Shown here in pieces: positions 1-5,821 of a stretch of 8,747 bases of DNA. The notes under the pieces are model-generated. The model saw only the letters and a program-made list of their open reading frames with translations. It had not been told where the DNA came from and did no database searches. Position 1 is the stretch's first letter. Each line of letters starts with the position of its first letter. The DNA comes from Dokdonella_A sp035545255. GTDB taxonomy: Bacteria > Pseudomonadota > Gammaproteobacteria > Xanthomonadales > Rhodanobacteraceae. Where the stretch lies: positions 1 through 8,747 of the forward strand of contig DASZYR010000146.1 of NCBI GenBank assembly GCA_035545255.1, read 5' to 3'. Both the position numbers and the translations under genes were made by a program.

Positions 1-16
1 TCGCCCCTCCGGGCGA
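1..16. repeat. Small perfect hairpin at the left window edge
   Basis: TCGCCC and GGGCGA form a perfect 6-bp stem around a 4-base loop. No T-run follows, so it is not a clear intrinsic terminator. It may be the end of a hairpin that closes the upstream gene, which lies outside the window. The function is unknown. Confidence 0.4.
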
Positions 17-69
17 ATTCGGGTGCCGGAGGCGGATGAGGGAAGCTTTGGAACGTCGAACCAAGATTG

Positions 70-105
70 CCCTCACCCTGCCGCTCCCGCAAAGCGGGAG
101 AGGGG
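70..105. repeat. Intergenic inverted-repeat element upstream of etfA
   Basis: A CCCTCACCCT-type arm leads into CTCCCGC (84-90), a 3-base AAA loop and GCGGGAG (94-100), which pair perfectly, followed by AGGGG. This layout (CCCTCACC, then CTCCCGC facing GCGGGAGAGGG) is a familiar intergenic repeat style in high-GC proteobacteria. That resemblance is from memory and was not searched. The element lies about 30 bases before the etfA start, where an etfB 3' end would usually be expected. Confidence 0.5.
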
Positions 106-136
106 AAAATCCGACGCTGACTGACGGAACGAAGAC

Positions 137-1081
137 ATGAGCAAAATCCTGATCATCGCCGAACACCTCGACGGCAAGCTCAACGCGAGCACCGCGCGCT
201 GCGTCACCTGCGCGAAGGACATCAAGCCCGACGCGATCGACGTGCTCGTGCTCGCGGCCGATCCGGCCGGCGTCGCGACCGAAGCCGCGAAGATCGACGG
301 CGTATCGAAAGTGCTGACGGTCGCGCGCGCCGAGAACGCGCACGCGCTCGCCGCGATCCAGGCGCCGCAGGTCGCGACGGTCGCGAGGAACGGCTACACG
401 CACGTGCTGCTGCCTTCGACGACGTTCGGCAAGGATCTCGCGCCGCGCGTCGCGGCGTTGCTCGGTGTCGCGCAGGTGTCGGACGCGATGTCCGTCGAAG
501 GCGCGCACACGTTCAAGCGGCCGATCTACGCCGGCAATGCGATCGTCACGGTCGAGGCGCCGGCAGACAAGACGCTCGTCGCCACCGTCCGCACGGCTTC
601 GTACGCGGCTTCGAACGCCGGCGCGAACACGGCGCCCGTCGAAACGCTTTCGCTCGACGTCGCGCTGCCGGCTCACACGCGTTTCGTCGAGCTGAAGCAG
701 GGCAAGAGCGATCGGCCGGATCTGCAAGGCGCATCGCGCGTCGTCTCGGGCGGGCGCGCGCTCGGCTCGGCTGACAACTTCAAGATCATCTATGCGCTCG
801 CCGACAAGCTCGGCGCGGCGGTCGGCGCTTCGCGCGCCGCCGTCGATGCAGGCTACGTCCCGAGCGATCTCCAGGTCGGGCAGACCGGCAAGATCATCGC
901 GCCGGAGCTCTACATCGCCGTCGGCATCTCGGGCGCGATCCAGCATCTCACCGGCATCAAGGACGCCGGCACGATCGTCGCGATCAACAAGGATTCCGAG
1001 GCGCCGATCTTCGAGGTCGCCGATTTCGGCCTCGTCGGCGATCTCTTCAAGCTCGTGCCGGAGCTCGAGCAGGCGGTCTGA
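137..1081 (+). CDS. etfA: Electron transfer flavoprotein, alpha subunit
   Basis: This is the large, FAD-carrying subunit of the soluble heterodimeric ETF. ETF takes electrons from acyl-CoA and related flavin dehydrogenases and passes them to ETF:ubiquinone oxidoreductase. The 314 residues match the usual bacterial length. The N-terminal half is the weakly conserved alpha/beta domain (about 1-190). The C-terminal half is the FAD domain, with GASRAAVDAG (about 229-238), DLQVGQTGKIIAPELYIA and VGISGAIQH, ending in the DFGLVGDLF segment. These motifs are close to diagnostic. The ATG start fits the family's MSKILIIAEH opening, although the ribosome binding site is weak (GGAAC around 126-130). etfB normally sits immediately upstream. 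Here the 136 upstream bases are non-coding, so etfB is either further left or elsewhere. The gene converges on the GMC oxidoreductase with 53 bases between their stops. Confidence 0.96.
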   Translation: MSKILIIAEHLDGKLNASTARCVTCAKDIKPDAIDVLVLAADPAGVATEAAKIDGVSKVLTVARAENAHALAAIQAPQVATVARNGYTHVLLPSTTFGKDLAPRVAALLGVAQVSDAMSVEGAHTFKRPIYAGNAIVTVEAPADKTLVATVRTASYAASNAGANTAPVETLSLDVALPAHTRFVELKQGKSDRPDLQGASRVVSGGRALGSADNFKIIYALADKLGAAVGASRAAVDAGYVPSDLQVGQTGKIIAPELYIAVGISGAIQHLTGIKDAGTIVAINKDSEAPIFEVADFGLVGDLFKLVPELEQAV

Positions 1082-1101
1082 CGCGAAGCCTGGCGCGCCG
1101 G

Positions 1102-1157
1102 CCGATCAGATCCGCGCCGATCAGATCGCACCGATCAGATCGCACCGATCAGATCGG
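1102..1157. repeat. Four-copy 14-15 bp tandem repeat across the etfA/GMC 3' junction
   Basis: The core CCGATCAGATC occurs at 1102-1112, 1117-1127, 1131-1141 and 1145-1155, with periods of 15, 14 and 14 bases. The rightmost copy continues to GG, making CCGATC-A-GATCGG, a near-perfect palindrome. The array fills the gap between two convergent genes and runs into the last codons and stop of the minus-strand GMC gene. It carries eight GATC sites. The outer arms (GCCGATC and GATCGGC) can also pair with each other, so a structured 3' end is possible for either transcript. Confidence 0.85.
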
Positions 1158-2715
1158 CGGCGCGCTCGGCTATCATCATCGTCGGCGCGTTCGTGTTGCC
1201 GCCGATCAAAGTCGGCATGATCGACGCGTCGACGACGCGCAATGCATCGATGCCGCGCACGCGAAGCTCGCTGTCGACGACCGCATCAGCGCCATCGCCC
1301 ATGCGGCACGTACCGACCGGGTGATAGATCGTCTCGGCTTTCCGGCGCACGAAGCTCTCGAAATCGGCATCGCTCTCCACCGAAGATCCCGGAAAGATCT
1401 CTTCGCCGCGATACGGATCGAACGGCGCCTTCGCGAAGATCGCGCGAGAGATGCGCGCTGCTTCGATCAGCATCGCAAGATCGTGTCCTTCGTCATCGCC
1501 GAGATAGTTCGGCCGGATCGCCGGATGCGCCGCGGGATCGGCCGACTTCAGCCGGATCATGCCGCGGCTTCGCGGGCGCAGCGCGCACGCGTGCAGCGTG
1601 TAGCCGAAGCCGTCGAGCCGGTTGCGGCCGTGCTGGTCGAGCAGCGCCGGCACGAAATGGAACTGCAGGTCGCAGCGCGGGTCGGTTGCGAAGCGCGAGC
1701 GCACGAATCCGCCCGCTTCGGCGATGTTCGACGTGCCGATGCCGCGTCGTCTCATCAGGAATTCGAGCGCGACGGCAAGATCGTTCGTGCGGTCGTACGT
1801 GACCGGCTGCGTCGAGCGCACGAGCGTCGAGATGTCGAGATGGTCCTGGAGATTGCCGCCGACGCCGGCCAGATCGTGCGCGGACGCAATGTCGTGCTCG
1901 CGCAGATGATCCGCCGGACCGATGCCCGACAGCATCAGAAGCTGCGGCGAATTGATCGCGCCGCCGGCAAGGATGACGGTACCCGCCTCGACGCGCTCGT
2001 CGCGTCCGCGGCGCCGGTAATCGACGCCGACGGCGCGCATCCCGTCCAGACGCACGCGGGTCGTCAGCGCATGCGTCAGCACCGCGAGGTTGCCGCGGTG
2101 TCGCGCTGGCGCGAGATACGCGCGCGCGGCCGAGCAGCGGGCGCCATTCCTCTGCGTGACTTGGTAGAGCCCGAAGCCTTCCTGCTTCGCGCCGTTGAAA
2201 TCGGCATTGCGCGCGTAACCGGCCGCGACGGCGGCTTCGATCACGGCATCGGAGAGCACATTGCGATGACGAAGGTCCGATACCGCGAGCGGACCGCCAG
2301 TGCCGTGCCACGCATCGGCGCCGCGCGCGTTGTCTTCCATGCGCCTGAATACCGGCAACACGGAATCCCGCGACCAGCGCGGATCGCCGGTCGCGGCGGC
2401 CCAATCGTCGTAATCCTGCGGCGCGCCGCGCGTGTAGCACATCGCGTTGATCGAGCTCGATCCGCCGAGCACCTTGCCGCGCGGCCACCAGAGCCTGCGA
2501 TGCGCGAGTGCGGCCTCGGGCTCGGTGTGGTAATCCCAGTTGATGCGCTTGTCGTCGACGAGCTTCGCGAGACCTGCCGGCATGTGGATGAACGGATGCC
2601 AGTCGCCGCCGCCCGCCTCGAGCAGAAGGACGCGCTGCGCCGGATTCGCGCTGAGGCGGTTCGCGAGCACGCAGCCCGCGGAGCCGGCGCCGACGATCAC
2701 GTAGTCGTAGGTCAT
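1135..2715 (-). CDS. GMC-family FAD-dependent alcohol/choline dehydrogenase-like oxidoreductase
   Basis: This is a flavoenzyme of the glucose-methanol-choline family, oxidising an alcohol group with FAD. The substrate cannot be read from the sequence. The 526-residue length is typical of bacterial members. A Rossmann FAD motif opens the protein (VIVGAGSAG, 6-14; Glu33 in LLLEAGG should bind the ribose). GMC signature 1 is at 80-97 (GKVLGGSSSIN...) and signature 2 is the GAINSPQLLMLSGIG segment. Near the C-terminus are the catalytic pair His465 (YHPVGTCRMG) and Asn509 (GGNTNAPT). No signal peptide is seen, so it is cytoplasmic. The start is fixed by the FAD strand, which begins at residue 3. 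No Shine-Dalgarno is visible before the ATG (the upstream bases are pyrimidine-rich), so initiation may be weak or leaderless. The gene lies 172 bases downstream of the MOSC gene on the same strand. It resembles BetA and AlkJ-type enzymes, but no betaine genes are nearby. Confidence 0.93.
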   Translation of the reverse strand: MTYDYVIVGAGSAGCVLANRLSANPAQRVLLLEAGGGDWHPFIHMPAGLAKLVDDKRINWDYHTEPEAALAHRRLWWPRGKVLGGSSSINAMCYTRGAPQDYDDWAAATGDPRWSRDSVLPVFRRMEDNARGADAWHGTGGPLAVSDLRHRNVLSDAVIEAAVAAGYARNADFNGAKQEGFGLYQVTQRNGARCSAARAYLAPARHRGNLAVLTHALTTRVRLDGMRAVGVDYRRRGRDERVEAGTVILAGGAINSPQLLMLSGIGPADHLREHDIASAHDLAGVGGNLQDHLDISTLVRSTQPVTYDRTNDLAVALEFLMRRRGIGTSNIAEAGGFVRSRFATDPRCDLQFHFVPALLDQHGRNRLDGFGYTLHACALRPRSRGMIRLKSADPAAHPAIRPNYLGDDEGHDLAMLIEAARISRAIFAKAPFDPYRGEEIFPGSSVESDADFESFVRRKAETIYHPVGTCRMGDGADAVVDSELRVRGIDALRVVDASIMPTLIGGNTNAPTMMIAERAADLIGAI

Positions 2716-2802
2716 CGCGGTCGGAAGAGAAGCGAGTCGGCAGACTAGAAGCGGCGGCTAGAGCAGATGCTCCATCCTTGGCGGCGGATCGCTCGACTCT
2801 CG

Positions 2803-2886
2803 GTCATCCCGGCGAAGGCCGGGATCCCGCCGGCTGCGCGCGCGGTCTCGTCGACGAAGCCCGATTCCGGCCTCCGCCGGAACGAC
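2803..2886. repeat. 84-bp inverted-repeat (MITE/REP-like) element, copy A
   Basis: The terminal 23-base arms at 2803-2825 and 2864-2886 are inverted copies matching at 19 of 23 positions. Each arm is itself a hairpin: ATCCCGGC-GAAG-GCCGGGAT on the left and TTCCGGC-CTCC-GCCGGAA on the right. The pattern GTCATCCCGGCGAA...CCGGGAT belongs to a style of repeat scattered between genes in many proteobacteria. It lies between the MOSC and GMC genes and ends one base before the MOSC stop codon. A transcript through it would fold into a long hairpin that could end or stabilise the MOSC mRNA. Confidence 0.8.
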
Positions 2887-2887
2887 G

Positions 2888-3688
2888 TCACGCGAGAACC
2901 TCGACCTCGTCGCCGACGCGCAGCGTTCCCGTCGCGCGCGGAATCGCGTTCTGCCCGAACAATACGCCGCGCTCGCTGCGCCGGTAGCCGATCAGCGTGC
3001 GCAGCGGCTCGCCCGACGGATCGAACGCGCCCTTCTCGAAGTCGACCGTCGTGAAGACGCAGCGCGCGCAGGGCTTGACGATGTCGAGCTCGACGGTGCC
3101 GATGCGGATGCGCTTCCAGCCGTCCTCGGCATGCGGCGCGGTATTGGCGATGACGAGATTCGGACGGAACCGCAGCATCGGCACCGGCGCTGCGAGCCTC
3201 GCATTGAGCGCATCGAGCGCAGCTTGCGAGATCAGCATCAGCGGAAACGCGTCGGCGAAGCTGACTTCGTCGCCCTCGCGCGCATAGTTCGGATCGACCG
3301 GTCGCACGCAAGCCGCATCCATGCAGGCGAAGCGCGCCGGCATGCCGAGGAAGCGGCTGATCCATGCGTCCGACGCCGCATCGGCCGGGAGCGCCGCGAC
3401 GTTGCTCGACCACACGGTGACCGGCAGCCGATCGCGGGTTTTCGGCGTCTCGAGCCGGAGCGTTGACATGCCGGGCGCGGACACGTCGAGCGCATCGCCG
3501 TCTGGCACGGCGCGCAGCAGCGTCAGGCGCGGTTGCTGGCGGCCCGTCAGGAAGCGTCCCTCGGCATCGGTGACGATCCATCGGCGATCATGCCGGAGAC
3601 CGCGCGGACCAAGCTCGGCCGAATCGAGGACGAGAGGCGCGCACGACTTGATCGGAAACACGTGGATCGCGGAGAGGGTCGACGTCAC
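2888..3688 (-). CDS. MOSC-domain protein, YcbX/mARC-like, without ferredoxin domain
   Basis: This is a molybdenum-cofactor-binding MOSC protein of the kind that reduces N-hydroxylated compounds (mARC, YcbX). An N-terminal MOSC_N beta-barrel (about residues 1-120, starting LSAIHVFPIKSC with LGPRGLRHDRRW) precedes the MOSC domain. That domain holds FRPNLVIANT and the K205-P-C-A-R-C210 motif; Cys207 is the likely Mo-coordinating cysteine by family analogy. At 266 residues it lacks the C-terminal 2Fe-2S domain of E. coli YcbX, so a separate electron donor is implied. I chose the GTG at 3688. The reading frame is open back to a TTG at 3811, but that stretch has no family similarity, begins inside a terminator-like hairpin and has no ribosome binding site. 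A CATACT box ends 6 bases before the GTG, so the mRNA could be leaderless. The substrate is unknown. Confidence 0.88.
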   Translation of the reverse strand: MTSTLSAIHVFPIKSCAPLVLDSAELGPRGLRHDRRWIVTDAEGRFLTGRQQPRLTLLRAVPDGDALDVSAPGMSTLRLETPKTRDRLPVTVWSSNVAALPADAASDAWISRFLGMPARFACMDAACVRPVDPNYAREGDEVSFADAFPLMLISQAALDALNARLAAPVPMLRFRPNLVIANTAPHAEDGWKRIRIGTVELDIVKPCARCVFTTVDFEKGAFDPSGEPLRTLIGYRRSERGVLFGQNAIPRATGTLRVGDEVEVLA

Positions 3689-3712
3689 CGGCCCAGTATG
3701 CCGCGTCGTCGC

Positions 3713-3728
3713 GCAAAATCCGCGTGCT
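3713..3728 (+). repeat. 16-bp repeat, copy 1 (GCAAAATCCGCGTGCT)
   Basis: This is an exact 16-base match to 4423-4438. This copy lies 25 bases upstream of the MOSC start and points away from that gene, whereas copy 2 points toward the transporter gene. A 16-base identity between two intergenic sites 710 bases apart is unlikely by chance. The role is unknown. Confidence 0.6.
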
Positions 3729-3739
3729 TGCAAGGTCTC

Positions 3740-3766
3740 GAGGAACGCGTATCCAACGCGTTCCTC
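3740..3766. repeat. Perfect 10-bp inverted repeat upstream of the MOSC gene
   Basis: GAGGAACGCG (3740-3749) and CGCGTTCCTC (3757-3766) are exact inverted copies around a 7-base loop. The structure starts 51 bases upstream of the MOSC GTG. No T-run follows on either strand, so it does not look like an intrinsic terminator. It could be an operator for a dimeric regulator or a leader hairpin. Confidence 0.6.
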
Positions 3767-3800
3767 AATCGGAGGCACAAGCAGAGCTTGCGTACGTTCT

Positions 3801-3826
3801 CCGAAAATCAATCGCTTGCGCGATCG
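3801..3826 (-). terminator. Likely intrinsic terminator of the small secreted-peptide gene
   Basis: On the minus strand, starting 7 bases after the TAG stop of the small gene, CGATCGC and GCGATTG pair as a 7-bp stem with one G-U wobble, closed by a GCAA (GNRA-type) tetraloop. ATTTT follows. The stem is short and the T-run modest, so termination may be partial. Confidence 0.5.
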
Positions 3827-3833
3827 ACTTCAA

Positions 3834-3977
3834 CTAGCAGAACGGCATATATGGCCTGCACAGCGGGCACCGTGGCTTGGCCGCGGCGGACGTTCCCGCA
3901 TCCTGCGCGGTCGCAACTCCGGAGCCGAACACCAATGCGACAGCGAGCGCGAGCGACAGTTTCGTCTTCAGATCCAT
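3834..3977 (-). CDS. Small secreted Cys-rich peptide (47 aa), unrecognised family
   Basis: I do not recognise this gene. The ATG at 3977 to the TAG at 3834-3836 encodes 47 residues. Residues 1-24 look like a classical signal peptide: charged start MDLKTK, a hydrophobic core LSLALAVALVFGSG and an ATA cleavage site before Gln25. The predicted mature peptide of about 23 residues is a short Ala/Thr/Ser linker followed by a basic Cys/Pro tail, CPLCRPYMPFC, holding a CxxC pair plus a C-terminal Cys. A good ribosome binding site (AGAGGA, 3992-3987) sits 9 bases from the ATG, a TAGACT box lies at 4036-4031, and a terminator-like hairpin follows the stop. These make a self-contained unit. The peptide is likely exported by Sec. 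It could bind metal or form disulfides in the periplasm, but that is inference. Its short length leaves a modest chance that the frame is accidental. Confidence 0.68.
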   Translation of the reverse strand: MDLKTKLSLALAVALVFGSGVATAQDAGTSAAAKPRCPLCRPYMPFC

Positions 3978-3986
3978 GTTCGGAAA

Positions 3987-3997
3987 TCCTCTAGAGG
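3987..3997 (-). promoter_or_regulatory. Ribosome binding site within a 10-bp palindrome
   Basis: The AGAGGA ribosome binding site (3992-3987) of the small peptide gene overlaps CCTCTAGAGG (3988-3997), a perfect 10-base palindrome. The palindrome could bind a protein or partly mask the site in the mRNA. It is otherwise a normal strong site and supports the ATG at 3977. Confidence 0.5.
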
Positions 3998-4001
3998 TTT
4001 G

Positions 4002-4036
4002 ACCGGTGCCGGCCTGGCGCCGGTCGCGAGAGTCTA
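4002..4036 (-). promoter_or_regulatory. Candidate promoter and leader hairpin of the small peptide gene
   Basis: TAGACT at 4036-4031 (minus strand) is identical to the -10 box proposed for sodB. Transcription would begin near 4024. The leader would then start with inverted arms at 4024-4016 and 4010-4002, which match at 8 of 9 positions. No good -35 hexamer is visible at the usual distance, so this is a weak prediction. Confidence 0.4.
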
Positions 4037-4411
4037 TCGTCGCGTCCTGCTCATTCTCGAAAGGAAGCCGAAGGATCGTCGCGTCCGTTGGAACGCATTC
4101 AGCGAGAAAGCGTGACGGCCGTCACCGATGAAAGCCGGGATTCGGAATTCGGGATTTCCTGATCAATCAGGTCGGGATTTGCGACTTGCGAAAGGCCGGA
4201 TCCATTTTGCTCCGGATCGCACGACCGCTCGAAAACCAGAATGGATTACAGCCCGCTCCTGCGCGCTGCCTTTCGCGCCATTCGTCTTGCGGCGAATGTT
4301 CGCTTCGGCTTCCTGCCTTCGCAGTCCGGCTTTCGCCGGAATGACGGGCCATACGGGAGGCTCGACGACGTCGCCGACACGCGGCATCCCGTCATGATCG
4401 GTCGCGTCCGC
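4037..4411. other. Gene-poor stretch with decayed repeat remnants
   Basis: I see no credible gene here on either strand; the open frames are Arg-rich and resemble no family. It contains a partial, degraded arm of the copy A/C element (4121-4140), three imperfect heptamers (GGGATTC, GGAATTC, GGGATTT; 4137-4157), a CCTGAT-CA-ATCAGG palindrome (4158-4171) and one better-preserved element arm at 4325-4345. It looks like a site of repeated small insertions that have decayed. Confidence 0.55.
4325..4345. repeat. Single arm of the inverted-repeat element family, copy B
   Basis: TCCGGC-TTTC-GCCGGA forms a 6-bp stem followed by ATGAC. On the minus strand it reads GTCATTCCGGCGAAAGCCGG, the same arm design as copies A and C. 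A degraded partner may be at 4121-4140. Together they would bound a longer, decayed copy. Confidence 0.6.
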
Positions 4412-4443
4412 TTGCGCGGCGTGCAAAATCCGCGTGCTAGGCT
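4412..4443 (+). promoter_or_regulatory. Candidate promoter of the MFS transporter gene
   Basis: TTGCGC (4412-4417) is followed after 17 bases by TGCTAG (4435-4440). Alternatively the -10 is TAGGCT (4438-4443), which resembles the TAGACT and TAGAAT boxes of sodB and grxD but leaves a 20-base spacer. The 16-bp repeat (4423-4438) forms most of the spacer. The leader to the GTG would be about 20 bases. Confidence 0.45.
4423..4438 (+). repeat. 16-bp repeat, copy 2 (GCAAAATCCGCGTGCT)
   Basis: This is an exact copy of 3713-3728, placed inside the candidate promoter of the transporter gene. It may be a regulator binding site or the remnant of a dispersed repeat. Confidence 0.6.
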
Positions 4444-4470
4444 TGCGCGCCGCAGCCGAGGGGGTCCGAC

Positions 4471-5742
4471 GTGCCGCACCGTCCCGCCGTCCAGCGCCAC
4501 GAATGGTTCGCGGTTTCCGTCGCGTTCGCGTATTTCTTCCTCGTCCTCGCCGCGTACTACGTGATCCGTCCGGTGCGCGACCAGCTCTCGGCGGCGGTCG
4601 GATCGACGTCGCTGCCGCTGTTCTACGCGGCGACGTTCGTCGCGACGCTGGCGCTGACGCCGCTGTTCGGCGCGCTCGTCGCGCGCTTTCCGCGGCGCAC
4701 GTTCGTGCCGATCGTCTACCTTTTCTTCATCGCCGGCATGATCGCGTTCATTCCGGCGTTCCGCATGCAGGACGCGATCGGCGCGCGCCTGCTGGGATCG
4801 GTGTTCTTCGTCTGGGTCAGCGTGTTCAACCTCTTCGTCGTCGCGGTGTTCTGGAGCTTCATGGCCGATCTCTTCGACGCCGAACAGGCCCACCGGCTGT
4901 TTCCGGTCATCACGCTCGGCGGTGCGGTCGGCGCGCTGGCCGGGCCCGCGCTGACGAAGACGCTGGTATTCCTCGTCGGCGTGTCGGGCCTTCTCGTCGT
5001 CTCCTCGCTGATGCTCGGGCTTGCGATCGGCTGCATCGTCGCGTTGTCGCGCTGGTCGCGTGCGAATCCGGTCGCCGGCGACGCGCGGCGCGACGAGCGC
5101 ATCATCGGCGGCGGCGTGCTCGCCGGCGCGATCGAGACGCTGAAATCGCCGCTGATGCGCCGTCTCGCGATCCTGATGCTGCTCGGCGACGCGGTCGGCA
5201 CGGTCATCTACGCGATGCTGGCAGACTACAGCGGCGCGACGTTCGCGACGAGAGAGGCGCGCATCGGCTTCGCGGCCAGCATCGATCTCTACGCGAACAC
5301 GCTGCAGATGCTGTTGCAGATCGTACTGACGCGCCCGCTGATGGTGCACTTCGGTCCGCGCTCGGCGATGGCGCTCGACGGCGCGCTGAAGGCGCTGATG
5401 CTGGCCGGGCTCGCCGTGTTTCCGGGCTCATGGATCGCGGCCGTCGCGGTCATCACGCGCGCGAGCGCGTACGGCGTGTTCAAGCCCGCGATGGACAGCC
5501 TGTACACGCGCGTCGAGGCCGAGACGCGCTACAAGACGAAGAACTTCATCGACACCTCGGTCTGGCGCTTCGGCGACATCGTGGTCACCAGCGGCTTCAA
5601 CTTCCTGCGCTGGCTCGGCCTCGCGGCGCCGGGCTTCGCCGCGCTGACGATGCTCGCCGCGGCGGGCTCGGGCTGGCTCGGCTGGCGCATCACGCGCACG
5701 CCCGAACTGGCTGCGCGAAGCGCATTGCCAGAGCGCGGCTGA
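4471..5742 (+). CDS. MFS transporter related to ATP/ADP (NTP/NTP) translocases
   Basis: This is an inner-membrane protein of 423 residues with about 12 predicted hydrophobic segments. It resembles the MFS branch grouped with nucleotide (ATP:ADP) antiporters, found in many free-living proteobacteria with no proven substrate. Characteristic features are the first segment AYFFLVLAAYYVIRPVRDQ (20-38) with its RPVRDQ end, an FPRRTF loop, and the FWSFMADLFDAEQAHRLFP segment followed by GGAVGALAGP (about 127-160). A later SAYGVFKPAMDSLYTRV region precedes KTKNFIDTSVWRFGD. The start is GTG, supported by a GAGGGG ribosome binding site (4458-4463) 7 bases upstream. No ATG suits the first membrane segment. 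fghA follows 79 bases downstream on the same strand, so the two may be co-transcribed. Nucleotide exchange should not be assumed, since true translocases belong mostly to intracellular bacteria and plastids. Confidence 0.87.
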   Translation: MPHRPAVQRHEWFAVSVAFAYFFLVLAAYYVIRPVRDQLSAAVGSTSLPLFYAATFVATLALTPLFGALVARFPRRTFVPIVYLFFIAGMIAFIPAFRMQDAIGARLLGSVFFVWVSVFNLFVVAVFWSFMADLFDAEQAHRLFPVITLGGAVGALAGPALTKTLVFLVGVSGLLVVSSLMLGLAIGCIVALSRWSRANPVAGDARRDERIIGGGVLAGAIETLKSPLMRRLAILMLLGDAVGTVIYAMLADYSGATFATREARIGFAASIDLYANTLQMLLQIVLTRPLMVHFGPRSAMALDGALKALMLAGLAVFPGSWIAAVAVITRASAYGVFKPAMDSLYTRVEAETRYKTKNFIDTSVWRFGDIVVTSGFNFLRWLGLAAPGFAALTMLAAAGSGWLGWRITRTPELAARSALPERG

Positions 5743-5821
5743 CGTGCTTTGCTGCGTGCTTTCCGGCGCGATCCAGCGCGGACGAGCCGCGATCTTCCGC
5801 ATCTGACTTCGAGGCACGACG

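Noticed and set aside
1321..2748. Plus-strand open frame of 475 codons
   Set aside because: It is antisense to the GMC oxidoreductase, which has complete catalytic motifs. The product is Arg/Ala-rich without domains.
3689..3811. 41-residue N-terminal extension of the MOSC protein from a TTG
   Set aside because: The TTG lies inside the terminator-like hairpin, has no ribosome binding site, and the extra residues match nothing in the family. The GTG at 3688 starts right before the conserved barrel.
3533..3994. Plus-strand open frame across the small peptide gene
   Set aside because: It is Arg/Ser-rich without motifs, runs antisense into the MOSC gene and lacks a ribosome binding site. The minus-strand peptide gene has much better signals.
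4137..4157. Three heptamer-like units as another GGGAATC array
   Set aside because: GGGATTC, GGAATTC and GGGATTT differ in phase from GGGAATC and are too few and degenerate to call the same repeat.
4246..5349. Minus-strand open frame of 367 codons
   Set aside because: It is opposite the transporter gene, its composition is dominated by Arg, Asp, Glu and Gln, and it resembles no family. It is a shadow frame caused by high GC.
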